Source of the DNA: Bdellovibrio bacteriovorus
GTDB lineage: Bacteria > Bdellovibrionota > Bdellovibrionia > Bdellovibrionales > Bdellovibrionaceae
DNA: 64,000 nucleotides
Direction: 5' to 3'
Assembly (NCBI RefSeq): GCF_025558485.1
Contig: NZ_CP102930.1
Coordinates: 1-64,000, forward strand
The position numbers and the translations under genes are program-made. Positions 46,087 to 54,611 of this stretch are shown piece by piece (positions within the stretch are counted from its first letter, which is position 1; every line of letters begins with the position of its first letter). The notes under the pieces are model-generated. The model had not been told where the DNA came from and searched no databases. It was given only the letters and a program-made list of their open reading frames with translations.

Positions 46087-46354
46087 ACCCTGCCTCCACA
46101 GAATTAGTCAGGAAGGGCCCATTTTTCAAACAATCACAGTCTATCTCAACCAAAATAAAACATAATGACAGAGACTTAATCGCCTCTCTGCCCCTGCTTG
46201 TTCTGGCAATTCACACACTGCTATCTGACAGATTACACACGGGAAATCATCTGATGTTTATTCTGCCACTAGGACCTTCCCCGATTGGCTGATTTCATCG
46301 GCGCAGCTTAGTCTTGTATTCAGATGACTCATATATTCCAAACCAGGAGGATCT
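46087..46354. promoter_or_regulatory. Divergent promoter region
   Basis: This 268-base gap separates the divergent DUF4956 gene (-) and the Cys-rich secreted gene (+) and must hold both promoters. CCGAT and ATCGG form an inverted repeat at about 46279-46299. A strong AGGAGG ribosome site precedes the plus-strand gene. No confident -35/-10 pair could be assigned. Confidence 0.35.
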
Positions 46355-46687
46355 ATGAAAACTCTGTTTGCAATCGCCTTGTTTGCGTTCCTGTTCAGCC
46401 TTCCCTCTGCACAAGCCAGCGATGATGTCGGTGCCGGTCTGAACTATTTGAATCAAGTTTTGGATATCGCTCAGGATGTCAGTGGCGGAACGGAAAGACT
46501 TAGTTCTGAACCCGGAACCGAAACCTATACCTGCCGAGCGTGGACACGCTGCTATAATGGCTATACAATTTCCTGCTGGGCCCGGGGCTATGGCTGCTAC
46601 GCTGAATACACCCCCGGCTATCGTGTCTATTGCGAGGCCTGGGACCGCTGGGGTAACACCCGCTATGCCGTCGATTACTGCTACTAA
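46355..46687 (+). CDS. Small Cys/Tyr-rich secreted protein
   Basis: A 110-residue protein: signal peptide (1-21, cleavage after AQA), a linker, then a compact C-terminal half (about 55-110) with six Cys and many Tyr, Trp, Gly and Arg residues (TCRAWTRCYNGYTISCWARG). The six Cys would allow three disulfides, as in small extracellular peptides. No family recognised. It is monocistronic, with its own terminator and a strong ribosome site (AGGAGG), so it may be abundantly expressed. Confidence 0.8.
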   Translation: MKTLFAIALFAFLFSLPSAQASDDVGAGLNYLNQVLDIAQDVSGGTERLSSEPGTETYTCRAWTRCYNGYTISCWARGYGCYAEYTPGYRVYCEAWDRWGNTRYAVDYCY

Positions 46688-46706
46688 GAATCTGCCTTTT
46701 CTTAAG

Positions 46707-46731
46707 AAGGGACCTTTTTTGGGTCCCTTTA
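46707..46731 (+). terminator. Terminator of the Cys-rich gene
   Basis: AAGGGACC (46707-46714) pairs with GGTCCCTT (46722-46729), with a T-rich loop and TTTA following. It lies 20 bases after the stop codon and about 110 bases before dacB. Confidence 0.8.
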
Positions 46732-46841
46732 TTGTCACCTGTCAGGGTATTTTACAGCCCTTCCCGCCATATAAGACAGCACATTGAAAAACCGCCGGGC
46801 ACAGATTATGAAACAGCGGCAAACGTCTGGAAGGAGTGCCC

Positions 46842-48164
46842 ATGGTACGTCTGTTCGCTAAAAATATTCTAACGGTGATGGCTGGAACCCTGATGGTTTC
46901 CTCTGTCGCGTCCGCAAAAGTCTATGTCAACTCCGTCTGCCATATGAAGACTTCCGCCAATACCAAGGAAATCAAAGGCGATGGCGATATCACAAAAAAG
47001 TATCCTTTGGCTTCCATCTCCAAAATCGTTACGTCCTTATGGGCGATTGACAAACTGGGTGTGGACTATCGCCACAAGACGATTCTACATCTGACTCCGA
47101 CAGCGAATGGCCGTATGGACGTCCATATTGAAGGCAGCCGCGATCCTATGTTTGGTCGCAACATGAGCTACTTCCTGATCTCTGAATTGAACCGCATGAA
47201 GATCACCAATATCGAAAAGCTGACTTTCGATGAAAACTTCCTGATGCACTGGCTGGCAGAGGAATCCCCATTGATTGGCGGAGTCACACCGAAATACGAC
47301 ACCATCGAGCAACAAGCTGCTGTGGTTCGCAAGCACCTGCTTGAATACTTCGCCACGGCCATCAACAAGAGCATGTATTCCAGCCTGCGCGCCAAAGCGA
47401 CGAAGAACAATGTCTTCATGCTGGAAAAGCCCAACATCACAGTTCGCACTGTAGAGTTCGTGCCAAAATCCCAGTATAAAAAGGACCAGTTGACGGCCTC
47501 TGTCGTTCTGAAATCCGCGCCTTTGCGCATGCTATTAAAGCGCATGAACAACCAGTCCAATAACTATATCGCTGATAACCTTTACTGGAATCTGGGCGGC
47601 ACAACAGCTTTCAATGCTTTCGCGCAATCCACTTTGAACGCCTCCAGCGCTCAAATCGTCTTTCACAATGGTTCCGGCAATAACGAAGGCACCACGGCAA
47701 AACCGATTTACAACGAAGCCAGCTGTGAAACTATGGTCAAAGCGATCTATGCTTTGAACAAGGCTTTAACCTCCAAAGGTTACAAACTTAGCGATGTGAT
47801 CGCTGTGGCCAACAAGGACTCTGATTCCACCGTGGATAATTTCGGCGGTGTTGCCAGCGGTGCAATGATTGCAAAAACAGGCACCGTGAATAAAGCCAAA
47901 ACCCTGGCTGGCAGCATTTCCACCAAAGACGGTGAGTTCTTCTTTGCAATTCTTCTGCATGCAGATATGGATCAAAACAGTTCTGATCGTGGTGTGGCGA
48001 CTCAGATGATCAAAAACAAAGTGGCCCAGATGATTAACAATCGCTCCGGTCCACGCAAGATTGAATACACTGAGTTCATTCCACTGGCGTTCGATACCCA
48101 GTCCTATCTGGCTGAATACAACGTCATTGCCCCTGCACCTTCAGTCAGTCTGAAAAAGCAATAG
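46842..48164 (+). CDS. dacB: D-alanyl-D-alanine carboxypeptidase/endopeptidase (PBP4 type)
   Basis: Periplasmic S13-family peptidase that trims or cleaves peptidoglycan cross-links. About 440 residues with Sec signal (cleavage after ASA, about 25). Active-site motifs: SISK (S58-K61), SNN (SxN motif in NNQSNNYIAD, about 235) and KTG (about 342). The start is the ATG at 46842 with AAGGAG 5 bases upstream. The length is short for PBP4, with a reduced domain II. In Bdellovibrio two DacB enzymes act on prey wall to round the prey cell; gene order suggests this is one of them (Bd0816 from memory). Confidence 0.92.
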   Translation: MVRLFAKNILTVMAGTLMVSSVASAKVYVNSVCHMKTSANTKEIKGDGDITKKYPLASISKIVTSLWAIDKLGVDYRHKTILHLTPTANGRMDVHIEGSRDPMFGRNMSYFLISELNRMKITNIEKLTFDENFLMHWLAEESPLIGGVTPKYDTIEQQAAVVRKHLLEYFATAINKSMYSSLRAKATKNNVFMLEKPNITVRTVEFVPKSQYKKDQLTASVVLKSAPLRMLLKRMNNQSNNYIADNLYWNLGGTTAFNAFAQSTLNASSAQIVFHNGSGNNEGTTAKPIYNEASCETMVKAIYALNKALTSKGYKLSDVIAVANKDSDSTVDNFGGVASGAMIAKTGTVNKAKTLAGSISTKDGEFFFAILLHADMDQNSSDRGVATQMIKNKVAQMINNRSGPRKIEYTEFIPLAFDTQSYLAEYNVIAPAPSVSLKKQ

Positions 48165-48181
48165 CAGAATTGTTTTTAAAA

Positions 48182-48221
48182 CCCCGGAAAGGTCTTCTAT
48201 AATAAAGACTCTTTCCCGGGG
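48182..48221 (+). promoter_or_regulatory. Hairpin with TATAAT just before the next gene
   Basis: CCCCGG-AAAG-G-TCTT and AAGAC-TCTTTCCCGGGG form an almost perfect 15-17-bp stem between dacB and the next ATG (48227). The loop contains TATAAT (48198-48203), a possible -10 box. If transcription reads through from dacB the hairpin would hide the GGGG ribosome site; if it starts at the internal -10 the left arm is absent and the site is free. No T tract follows on the plus strand, so a simple terminator is unlikely. Confidence 0.45.
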
Positions 48222-48226
48222 AAAAT

Positions 48227-50347
48227 ATGCGCATTTTATTGTTGTCCGTTCTGACCTTGGTCCTGGTTCAGTGTTCCTATTTACAAAGTAAAAACCACAC
48301 CGTTCAACGGATTACTGCCGCATCGTCGCGCATGGTGCTGGATAAAAGTGGTTATCTGTATGATCCGACGGACACTTCCTGCGATGGCTTCCCGCGCCTG
48401 CAAGTGGAAACCATGCCCGGCACCTGCCTGGGAATGGTCATGCCGCGCGATCGCGCACTGGACAAGACCACCGATAAAAGCTTTATCAAACCTCGCACGA
48501 TTTTACAGATCGGCACCTCCCGCAGCTTTCTGGTTGTCGATATGGGCGGCTGGAGTCCTCAGAACGGCCGCCTGTTCCTGCTAACCCCTTCCGCTGCAGG
48601 TCCTTACGAAATCAAAGCCCTGAAAGTGGGACTGGAAACTCCACATGGTTTGGCTTTGGGACCTGATGGATATTTCTATATTGGTGAACGCACACGTATT
48701 TCCAAATTCCATCTGCGCAACAACCAGGTGACTGATTGGACTCTGGTCATTGGTGATATCTCCCGGAAAGAGGGTTACATGCACCCGCTGTCCCAGTTCG
48801 TGTTTGATCCGCGTAACGGGGATCTTTACATCAACTCAGGATCACCAAGTGATCACTGCGTGGTGCAGGGAACCGGAGCTTATAAAACCTGCCCGGAAGA
48901 ACAGGCACAAGGCAACGGCGCCATCTACCGGATTCCAGCAGAGCTGCTCAAAAATCTTCCTCCTAAAGGACTGCGTTTCTTTGAAGTGGCCGCTGCGGGT
49001 TTGCGCAACTCCATGGCGATGACCGTTTCCGATGCAGGCTTCCTGATTCAAGGGGAAAACAGCCGCGACTTCCAGGAGCTGGAAGAGCCTTATGAAGAAA
49101 TCAATGTTGTGGATTTGGATCACGGACGGGGCTTCCATTATGGCTGGCCGTACTGCTATAACTTCCACGCCACGTCGCCTGAATGGCTGTTCCCGGAAAA
49201 TAGAAATCTTCCGTTGCACAAACAGTTCAAAAAACCCGTGGACTGCGAACAAGCTCAACCCCGTGAAGTCGGCGACTATCAAGCCCCGTGGCTGTTAATG
49301 CCACCACATGTGGCACCACTGCATATGGCTTACTATAAGGGCCGGATGTTCGCCGATCTTTTTGGCGGACAACTGCTGGTCACCTGGCACGGCTATCAGG
49401 CCGCAGGTCATCGCCTGGTGGCCTACTCTGTCGATGATAAGGGCCGCCCTCGCGTCGAGGGGAAATCTTCGGCTTACAATATCAATCAAAAAGGCTCCTG
49501 CCCGACCCGAAAGGCTTTTGCCCCTCATGGCGGAATGGATCGTCATGGCTCTTATCGCGAAATCATATCCAAGTGGGATGCGGTCAATGGCATTCGTCCA
49601 AAGGGAGCTCCGGTGGCCTTTACCGAAGCCTCCGACGGATCACTGTGGATTGTCGAGGATCGTGAAAACCGCACGATCCTGCGTCTGGCCCGCACTGAAA
49701 CTGCAAACTATCAGGAGCCCTGTGAAGGGCAGCGTTCCGGCGTGGACCCGCAAGTGCAATTGCTGGCATGGCGCTCAGCCATTCGCGAAAATGCAAAACT
49801 GGAAGATGGCTACCGCCAGATTCAAAGCGGCCTGATTCAAAAACACTGTCTGGGCTGTCACGGCAATATGCAGGCACAGGATATCGCCAATGACCGTTTC
49901 AGCAATTTGGATTTCCTGGTAAAAAACGAATGGATTCTGCCCGGCGACGTCGAACGCAGTAAAATCTACGGAGCCGTGGCACGCGTCGAGGGTTACACCC
50001 CGATGCCTCCGGCAGACAAAGAACAGATCTACGGCACGGCCGAAGGTGAACGAGTGAACAAGATCATTGCCACCTGGCTTTCTGCTCTGCCAACAGATAT
50101 AGATCGACGTTATTCTCAGGTAAAAATCGTGGATACCCGTAACATCCGCGCAGCCCCCAGCACCAACGCCAAAGTCTGCGGTCAGACAGTCAGCGGGGAC
50201 CTCGTCTATATTGATCCTCGTTCCTCTACCGTGGTTTCCAGCAACGGATACAAATGGAGTCGCGTCTATCTGGTGCCTTCCCACAGCCGTCTGTACAAAG
50301 GCGCCTGCCCGTCCCCTGAAGACGGCGTTTACTACATCGCACGCTGA
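48227..50347 (+). CDS. Propeller-cytochrome c-SH3 fusion protein
   Basis: A 706-residue exported protein. N-terminal signal with a Cys at 16 (LVLVQC, an imperfect lipobox). Residues about 80-510 resemble the soluble aldose sugar dehydrogenase/PQQ beta-propeller family (GLETPHGLALGPDGYFYIGE, AAAGLRNSMAMTVS, GWPYCYN). A cytochrome c domain follows, with haem motif CLGCH (541-545) and a possible axial Met in YTPMPPADK (about 592). A bacterial SH3 domain ends the protein (about 625-705; KIVDTRNIRAAPS). It may be a surface oxidoreductase anchored to the cell wall; substrate unknown. Confidence 0.85.
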   Translation: MRILLLSVLTLVLVQCSYLQSKNHTVQRITAASSRMVLDKSGYLYDPTDTSCDGFPRLQVETMPGTCLGMVMPRDRALDKTTDKSFIKPRTILQIGTSRSFLVVDMGGWSPQNGRLFLLTPSAAGPYEIKALKVGLETPHGLALGPDGYFYIGERTRISKFHLRNNQVTDWTLVIGDISRKEGYMHPLSQFVFDPRNGDLYINSGSPSDHCVVQGTGAYKTCPEEQAQGNGAIYRIPAELLKNLPPKGLRFFEVAAAGLRNSMAMTVSDAGFLIQGENSRDFQELEEPYEEINVVDLDHGRGFHYGWPYCYNFHATSPEWLFPENRNLPLHKQFKKPVDCEQAQPREVGDYQAPWLLMPPHVAPLHMAYYKGRMFADLFGGQLLVTWHGYQAAGHRLVAYSVDDKGRPRVEGKSSAYNINQKGSCPTRKAFAPHGGMDRHGSYREIISKWDAVNGIRPKGAPVAFTEASDGSLWIVEDRENRTILRLARTETANYQEPCEGQRSGVDPQVQLLAWRSAIRENAKLEDGYRQIQSGLIQKHCLGCHGNMQAQDIANDRFSNLDFLVKNEWILPGDVERSKIYGAVARVEGYTPMPPADKEQIYGTAEGERVNKIIATWLSALPTDIDRRYSQVKIVDTRNIRAAPSTNAKVCGQTVSGDLVYIDPRSSTVVSSNGYKWSRVYLVPSHSRLYKGACPSPEDGVYYIAR

Positions 50348-50375
50348 TGAGGTTTTCCTCTGATTTCCAGTGACT

Positions 50376-50416
50376 GCAAGAACTGCCGCTCTGTCAAAAA
50401 GAAGGACAGTTCTTGC
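50376..50416 (+). repeat. Intergenic inverted repeat
   Basis: GCAAGAACTG (50376-50385) and CAGTTCTTGC (50407-50416) are perfect 10-base arms 21 bases apart. An alternative inner pairing, CTGTC with GACAG, competes with the outer stem. It lies 29 bases after the previous stop and about 115 bases before the next gene. No T run follows, so it is more like a regulatory structure than a terminator. Confidence 0.5.
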
Positions 50417-50530
50417 ATTACAGAGATTTCAGAAAAACCCGTATAAAACTCTGTATTAGAATTCAAGCTCTATTGCTGATGGCATCCTTTATGCTTTACC
50501 TCCCCAGATATCTATCTGTCTGGAGGATCT

Positions 50531-51577
50531 ATGATTCGGGATTCACGTTTGAAAACCCTGTTGGTGCTGGCCTGTGTGGGCAGCCTGACCACAGCCTGCG
50601 AAGTTAAAAAGAATCTGGATGACATGCACAAGGCCACGGTGGAGATGAGCGAAACCACCAAGCGCATGGAGGAAAAGACCGGAGAGCTGGATAAAAAATC
50701 CGGCTCTTTGGATGATAAAACCGCCGAGCTTTACGATGCCCTTAGACAGGGTAACGCCGCCCTACTGCGCAAAGAGTTCCTGCAACAAATGAATGAATCC
50801 AAAGAAATGGCCAAGAAGCTCAGCCTGGGTGTGAAGTACTACTGGGCTTACGAATTCCAGTTGTGGTCCATGCAGGGTCTGGACAATGATCATCGTCGTG
50901 AGGAACTGGCTTCTTCCGCTGCGCGCGAATTCATCCGCGAAATTCATGAATATGCCCCGACAGAAGAGTTTATTTCCCCGACCTCGGACAACAATACCGA
51001 TATGAACTTCCTGGCACTGGTCACAACTCTGCACGAAGTCAACGACAAGCAGAAAAACCGTGTTGATCCCAAAGGCATTGAGCACATGTCGATGCTGTCT
51101 TTGATCGAGCGTGCACTAAAACAAAAAGTTGATCTGGATGCAGGTCGTATTTCCATCAATGATCTGGCTCCGGCTTCTTACGATCTTCTTGCTTTCGAAA
51201 GCAAGCTGATCCAGATCCTTCAGGCCCGTCAGAACTTTATCCTGACCATGCTGGTTGCCAAAGCCAGCAACATCGACAAGAACCTGAAGAACAAGATCAA
51301 GCTGGGCCTTTTGGGCATGAAGTGGTCGTTGGATCTAAATCGTTACAACGATGTTGAAATTAATGAAATGACCCGTTACCTGAAAGCCGTTCTGGATACA
51401 CGGGCTATTTTAAGAAATACCGGTCATGCTATTGTCGTGGATGAAACCATTCAAAAAGTCATGATGAACGGACAATTCGCCCAAACCAAATCCCAGGGCA
51501 AAGCCCGGTTGGCGGCGGAAGCCCAGATCGTGGACTACATCCGCCAGGTTCGCGGTGAATCCGTGAAAACAAAATAG
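50531..51577 (+). CDS. Helical lipoprotein with N-terminal coiled coil
   Basis: A 348-residue lipoprotein: lipobox TTAC with Cys near residue 23 and hydrophobic stretch 8-20. Right after the Cys comes a coiled coil (about 28-62) of near-heptad KKSGSLDDKTAELYDAL type, then a mostly helical domain to the end, with no recognised family. A strong ribosome site (TGGAGG) precedes the ATG. The coiled coil close to the membrane resembles those of Lpp-like or methyl-accepting stalks. Function unknown. Confidence 0.8.
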   Translation: MIRDSRLKTLLVLACVGSLTTACEVKKNLDDMHKATVEMSETTKRMEEKTGELDKKSGSLDDKTAELYDALRQGNAALLRKEFLQQMNESKEMAKKLSLGVKYYWAYEFQLWSMQGLDNDHRREELASSAAREFIREIHEYAPTEEFISPTSDNNTDMNFLALVTTLHEVNDKQKNRVDPKGIEHMSMLSLIERALKQKVDLDAGRISINDLAPASYDLLAFESKLIQILQARQNFILTMLVAKASNIDKNLKNKIKLGLLGMKWSLDLNRYNDVEINEMTRYLKAVLDTRAILRNTGHAIVVDETIQKVMMNGQFAQTKSQGKARLAAEAQIVDYIRQVRGESVKTK

Positions 51578-51613
51578 TTTTTTCCCTCCGGCATATCCCG
51601 TATGCTTGAGGGG

Positions 51614-52063
51614 ATGAAACAACTGTCCGGTCTTATTTTAGTTCTCTTGATATTCACCTCGTGCAGCTCGGTCTTGAAAAGATCCAATGAGCTGCTGCCC
51701 TTTACAAGCGATGGTTGCAGCATGAGTCCCAACGGCACTCCCAAAGAACCCGAGGCCTTTCTGCAATGCTGTGTCCGCCATGACTACCACTACTGGCAAG
51801 GCGGCACTGTTGAGCAAAAAGCCGGTGCCGATGAAGAACTGCGCTCCTGTATTAGCAATGCCTCTGATAAAAAGACCGGGGATTTATACTGGGTCGGTGT
51901 TCGTGTCGGCGGAGGGCCGGAATTTAAAACACCGTTTCGTTGGGGATACGGATGGCGCCAGCATCGCGGCTATGACGCCTTGTCTGCGGATGAAGAAGAA
52001 CAGGTCTTCACCAAGACCAAGGACATTGACTGGGATGGGATTTACAGATCTCTAAAAAAATAA
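51614..52063 (+). CDS. Phospholipase-A2-like lipoprotein
   Basis: A 149-residue lipoprotein with lipobox FTSC (Cys 17). The start is the ATG at 51614 (GAGGGG directly upstream); a frame beginning four codons earlier has no ribosome site. The core has DGCS (33-36) and CCVRHDYHYW (52-61), which resemble the calcium-loop and catalytic His-Asp helix (CCxxHDxxY) of secreted phospholipase A2. Further Cys at about 87. Membrane-lipid hydrolysis in prey is an attractive but unproven role. It ends at a bidirectional terminator. Confidence 0.8.
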   Translation: MKQLSGLILVLLIFTSCSSVLKRSNELLPFTSDGCSMSPNGTPKEPEAFLQCCVRHDYHYWQGGTVEQKAGADEELRSCISNASDKKTGDLYWVGVRVGGGPEFKTPFRWGYGWRQHRGYDALSADEEEQVFTKTKDIDWDGIYRSLKK

Positions 52064-52086
52064 AGGAGGCCTGAGGCCTCCTTTTT
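52062..52086. terminator. Bidirectional terminator between convergent genes
   Basis: AAAGGAGGCC (52062-52071) and GGCCTCCTTT (52075-52084) form a perfect 10-bp stem with a 3-base loop, flanked by A and T runs, between the stops of two convergent genes. Confidence 0.88.
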
Positions 52087-52446
52087 CTATTTCGTAAACT
52101 GGCAGATCAAAGTGCTGAGATTGTAAGAATAGCTGGCGGCCACTTCTCTGTAACCGTGGTTTCCATTCTTCTGCACAAAAGTATGCTCCACGATGCCTTC
52201 ACCCGGCAGCATTCTGCCATCTCTGGTGGAGATATCAATCTTTCTGGGGTAGCCCGCATAGGGGCCACTGGTTTCCACACTGACCACCGTCAATACGAAA
52301 TTGTCATCGGAAATCCGGTCATAAAGCCCCGGCTCACGCTGACAGTAATAGTTCTCAATACCTTGCACGGGAAATACTTTGGCCTGTGCCCAAGCCGGAG
52401 TCCCACCCAGAACGCTCAACACCAATACAAACAATGACTTTTTCAT
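52087..52446 (-). CDS. Small secreted protein, unknown
   Basis: A 119-residue protein with a clear signal peptide (about 1-20, AWAQA cleavage) and a beta-rich mature part with two Cys (NYYCQRE and LICQF). The ATG at 52446 is chosen because the signal peptide starts there; the open frame extends 54 codons further without features. No family recognised. It lies 100 bases after the metallo-beta-lactamase-fold gene on the same strand. Confidence 0.72.
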   Translation of the reverse strand: MKKSLFVLVLSVLGGTPAWAQAKVFPVQGIENYYCQREPGLYDRISDDNFVLTVVSVETSGPYAGYPRKIDISTRDGRMLPGEGIVEHTFVQKNGNHGYREVAASYSYNLSTLICQFTK

Positions 52447-52546
52447 GCCTCCGTCAGATGCCAGAACTGTTCCAGCCCCAACTGAAAACAATTCGATTTG
52501 CGGTGTCACAGACTTTGCCAGCCGCCGCAAATCGTTTTCGTGAGAT

Positions 52547-53728
52547 TTATTCCAAATCCTGCCACCATTCGACATTTTGGTAATTGTCATCCACGTAAAC
52601 CATTTCACCCAATTGAGGGGTCATGATGCGAACCCCGCGTTCCTTGGCCAGACGAACCAGACTGTCCACAGGATGGCGCCAGGAATGGAACGCCAAAGAG
52701 AACATTCCCCAGTGAACCGGAAAAAATCTTTGTGCTTTCAGATCACGCCAGGAATGGAACGCCAAAGAGAACATTCCCCAGTGAACCGGAAAAAATCTTT
52801 GTGCTTTCAGATCAAAGTAAGCCTGCACGGATTCCTCCGGCAAGGCATGCACAGCCCGCCACTTTTCGTTGTATTGACCATTTTCGATAAAGGCAATTTC
52901 AAACGGACCGTACTTGTCGCCGATTTGTTTAAAGTGAATGTCGTAGCCCGAGTCCCCGCTAAAGAAAACATTGTGTGTCTCTGAACGAATTACCCAGGAC
53001 GCCCACAAGGTCTTATTCCCGTCACGCAAACCCCGTCCCGAAAAGTGCTGTGCCGGCGTGGCAATAAACTCAACGCCATCCAGAGTTGTACCTTGCCACC
53101 AGTCAAATTCAGAAATCCGGGAATCCGCAATACCCCAACCACGCAAGTGCGCCCCGACCCCCAATGGGGTCAGGAAGGGTACATCCTTATCTGCAAAGAA
53201 TTTTATCGCCTGCATATCCAGATGATCGTAGTGATCATGCGAAATCACGATAACATCAATCTTAGGAAGTTCCGACAGGCTTAGTGGAGGCGGCTGGAAG
53301 CGTTTGACCATAAAACTGACCGGAGCAGCACTTCCTGAAAACACGGGGTCCACCAGAATGATTTTTCCGGAAAGATTCAACAGGAAGGTTGAATGCCCCA
53401 TCCAGATAACTTTAAGTTTGTCCGAAGGTTTTAAAAACTCCTGCAGGTCCGGCTTAACTTCGGGCAGGCGTTTTGCAGGCTCTCGCCCTTTGCCACCCGC
53501 GAAGAATTCAATCAATGTGCCGGCACTCATCGCCTCTTTACGCATTTTTTCCAGAACATCAGGAATGCGATTCTGAAATTCATGCTTCTGCGGATTGTAC
53601 TGTGCAGATTTTTTAAGTCTGTTTTTTTCTTCATCCCCCGGGCTGGTGCCCATTGCCGGGAAGGCAATAACGAACAGGCCGCCCAGCAGAACTATCAAAC
53701 CAACAATCGCCACAATCAAAATCTTCAT
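52547..53728 (-). CDS. Membrane-anchored metallo-beta-lactamase-fold hydrolase (NAPE-PLD/UlaG-like)
   Basis: A 393-residue protein with one N-terminal membrane segment (about 4-25) and a metallo-beta-lactamase domain (about 95-385). Metal ligands are seen in ISHDHYDHLD (about 168-177), the HFSGRG region, FSGDSGYD (about 250) and PVHWG. The family includes N-acyl-phosphatidylethanolamine phospholipase D and UlaG-like lactonases. It contains a perfect 23-residue duplication (about 305-350) that doubles the final PVHWG metal-ligand segment; without it the length would be 370, normal for the family. Activity of this allele is therefore uncertain. Confidence 0.88.
   Translation of the reverse strand: MKILIVAIVGLIVLLGGLFVIAFPAMGTSPGDEEKNRLKKSAQYNPQKHEFQNRIPDVLEKMRKEAMSAGTLIEFFAGGKGREPAKRLPEVKPDLQEFLKPSDKLKVIWMGHSTFLLNLSGKIILVDPVFSGSAAPVSFMVKRFQPPPLSLSELPKIDVIVISHDHYDHLDMQAIKFFADKDVPFLTPLGVGAHLRGWGIADSRISEFDWWQGTTLDGVEFIATPAQHFSGRGLRDGNKTLWASWVIRSETHNVFFSGDSGYDIHFKQIGDKYGPFEIAFIENGQYNEKWRAVHALPEESVQAYFDLKAQRFFPVHWGMFSLAFHSWRDLKAQRFFPVHWGMFSLAFHSWRHPVDSLVRLAKERGVRIMTPQLGEMVYVDDNYQNVEWWQDLE
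52677..52814. repeat. Perfect 69-bp tandem duplication
   Basis: Bases 52677-52745 and 52746-52814 are identical, 69 bases each, in frame inside the hydrolase gene, adding 23 residues. Bases flanking the unit differ, so the boundaries are exact. Absence of any mismatch implies a recent event or ongoing copy-number change by slippage. Confidence 0.97.
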
Positions 53729-54442
53729 ACGGCCCTCTTCACCTTGCGTTTTAAGGAGGTTTCAAAATTCTTTTTCATTCTTTCACGATCCGCCTTCGGG
53801 GGAGCACCAAAGAAGCGCGCATATTCCCGGCTGAACTGTGACGGGCTTTCATAGCCCACTTTGAAAGCAATGCTGGCAGCATCGCCGGATTCCGACATCA
53901 ACATGCGACGGGCCTCCATCAGACGCAGGTTCTTTTGGAATTGAATCGGACTCATCGCCGTCACATCTTTAAAGTACTTGTGAAACGACGAGGGGCTCAT
54001 ACCCACATCAGAACTCAGGGTCTCGATATCAATTTTCCTGGCATAGTTGGTAACAATATTGGAAATAGCGGCTCGAACCCGGCTGGCCTGACTGCCCACC
54101 ATGCCCAGTTGTCTAAGCACATCGCCCTGCTCTGACTTAAGCAGATAAAAGAAACCCGATATAAGGTTCTTTTTCACTGGAGCTGACAATATTTCCGGTC
54201 ACTGGAAGATGGGCCGAGGCCAGCACGTATTCACCCGCGCCATAAGTGTAAAGCTCATCCCCCAGTACGACATCTTTTCGGCCCTGCAAAAGAATGCACA
54301 TGGAAGGAACATAGATATCATCAATTCTTTCAATTCGGGAATATCGTGCCACCTTCAGGTGCGGGATCTTGGTTTCGGTGATCCCGTCCTGTGAAGCCAG
54401 CCTTTTGGCAATTTCCAGAAGTTCTTTAAGCCGATGTTTCAT
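53725..54442 (-). pseudogene. Broken AraC-family regulator
   Basis: The 5' part (54442-54137, starting MKHRLKELLEIAKRL) matches the N-terminal domain of AraC regulators of the AraC_N type and stops at EPYIGFLLSA. The 3' part, in another frame (from about 54170), resumes at YLLKSEQGDVLRQL and contains the two HTH motifs (IETLSSDVGMSPSSFHKYF and IAFKVGYESPSQFSREYARF). Intact relatives are about 300 residues; roughly 50-60 residues are missing at the junction along with a frameshift. The 3' frame has no credible start. Probably an inactive remnant. Confidence 0.8.
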
Positions 54443-54611
54443 AGTGGATACAGACTATCAAATGTTGACAGTTAATACATTAATTTCGGCATATCTGGAG
54501 GATTAGGCAAGAACTTCGGAGACCTGATATACCGTCATTTATTCTATAGGAACATACTGAATATGAACCAAAAAATGGTTTGCATAAAAGAACCATCTCA
54601 AGGAGATAAAC

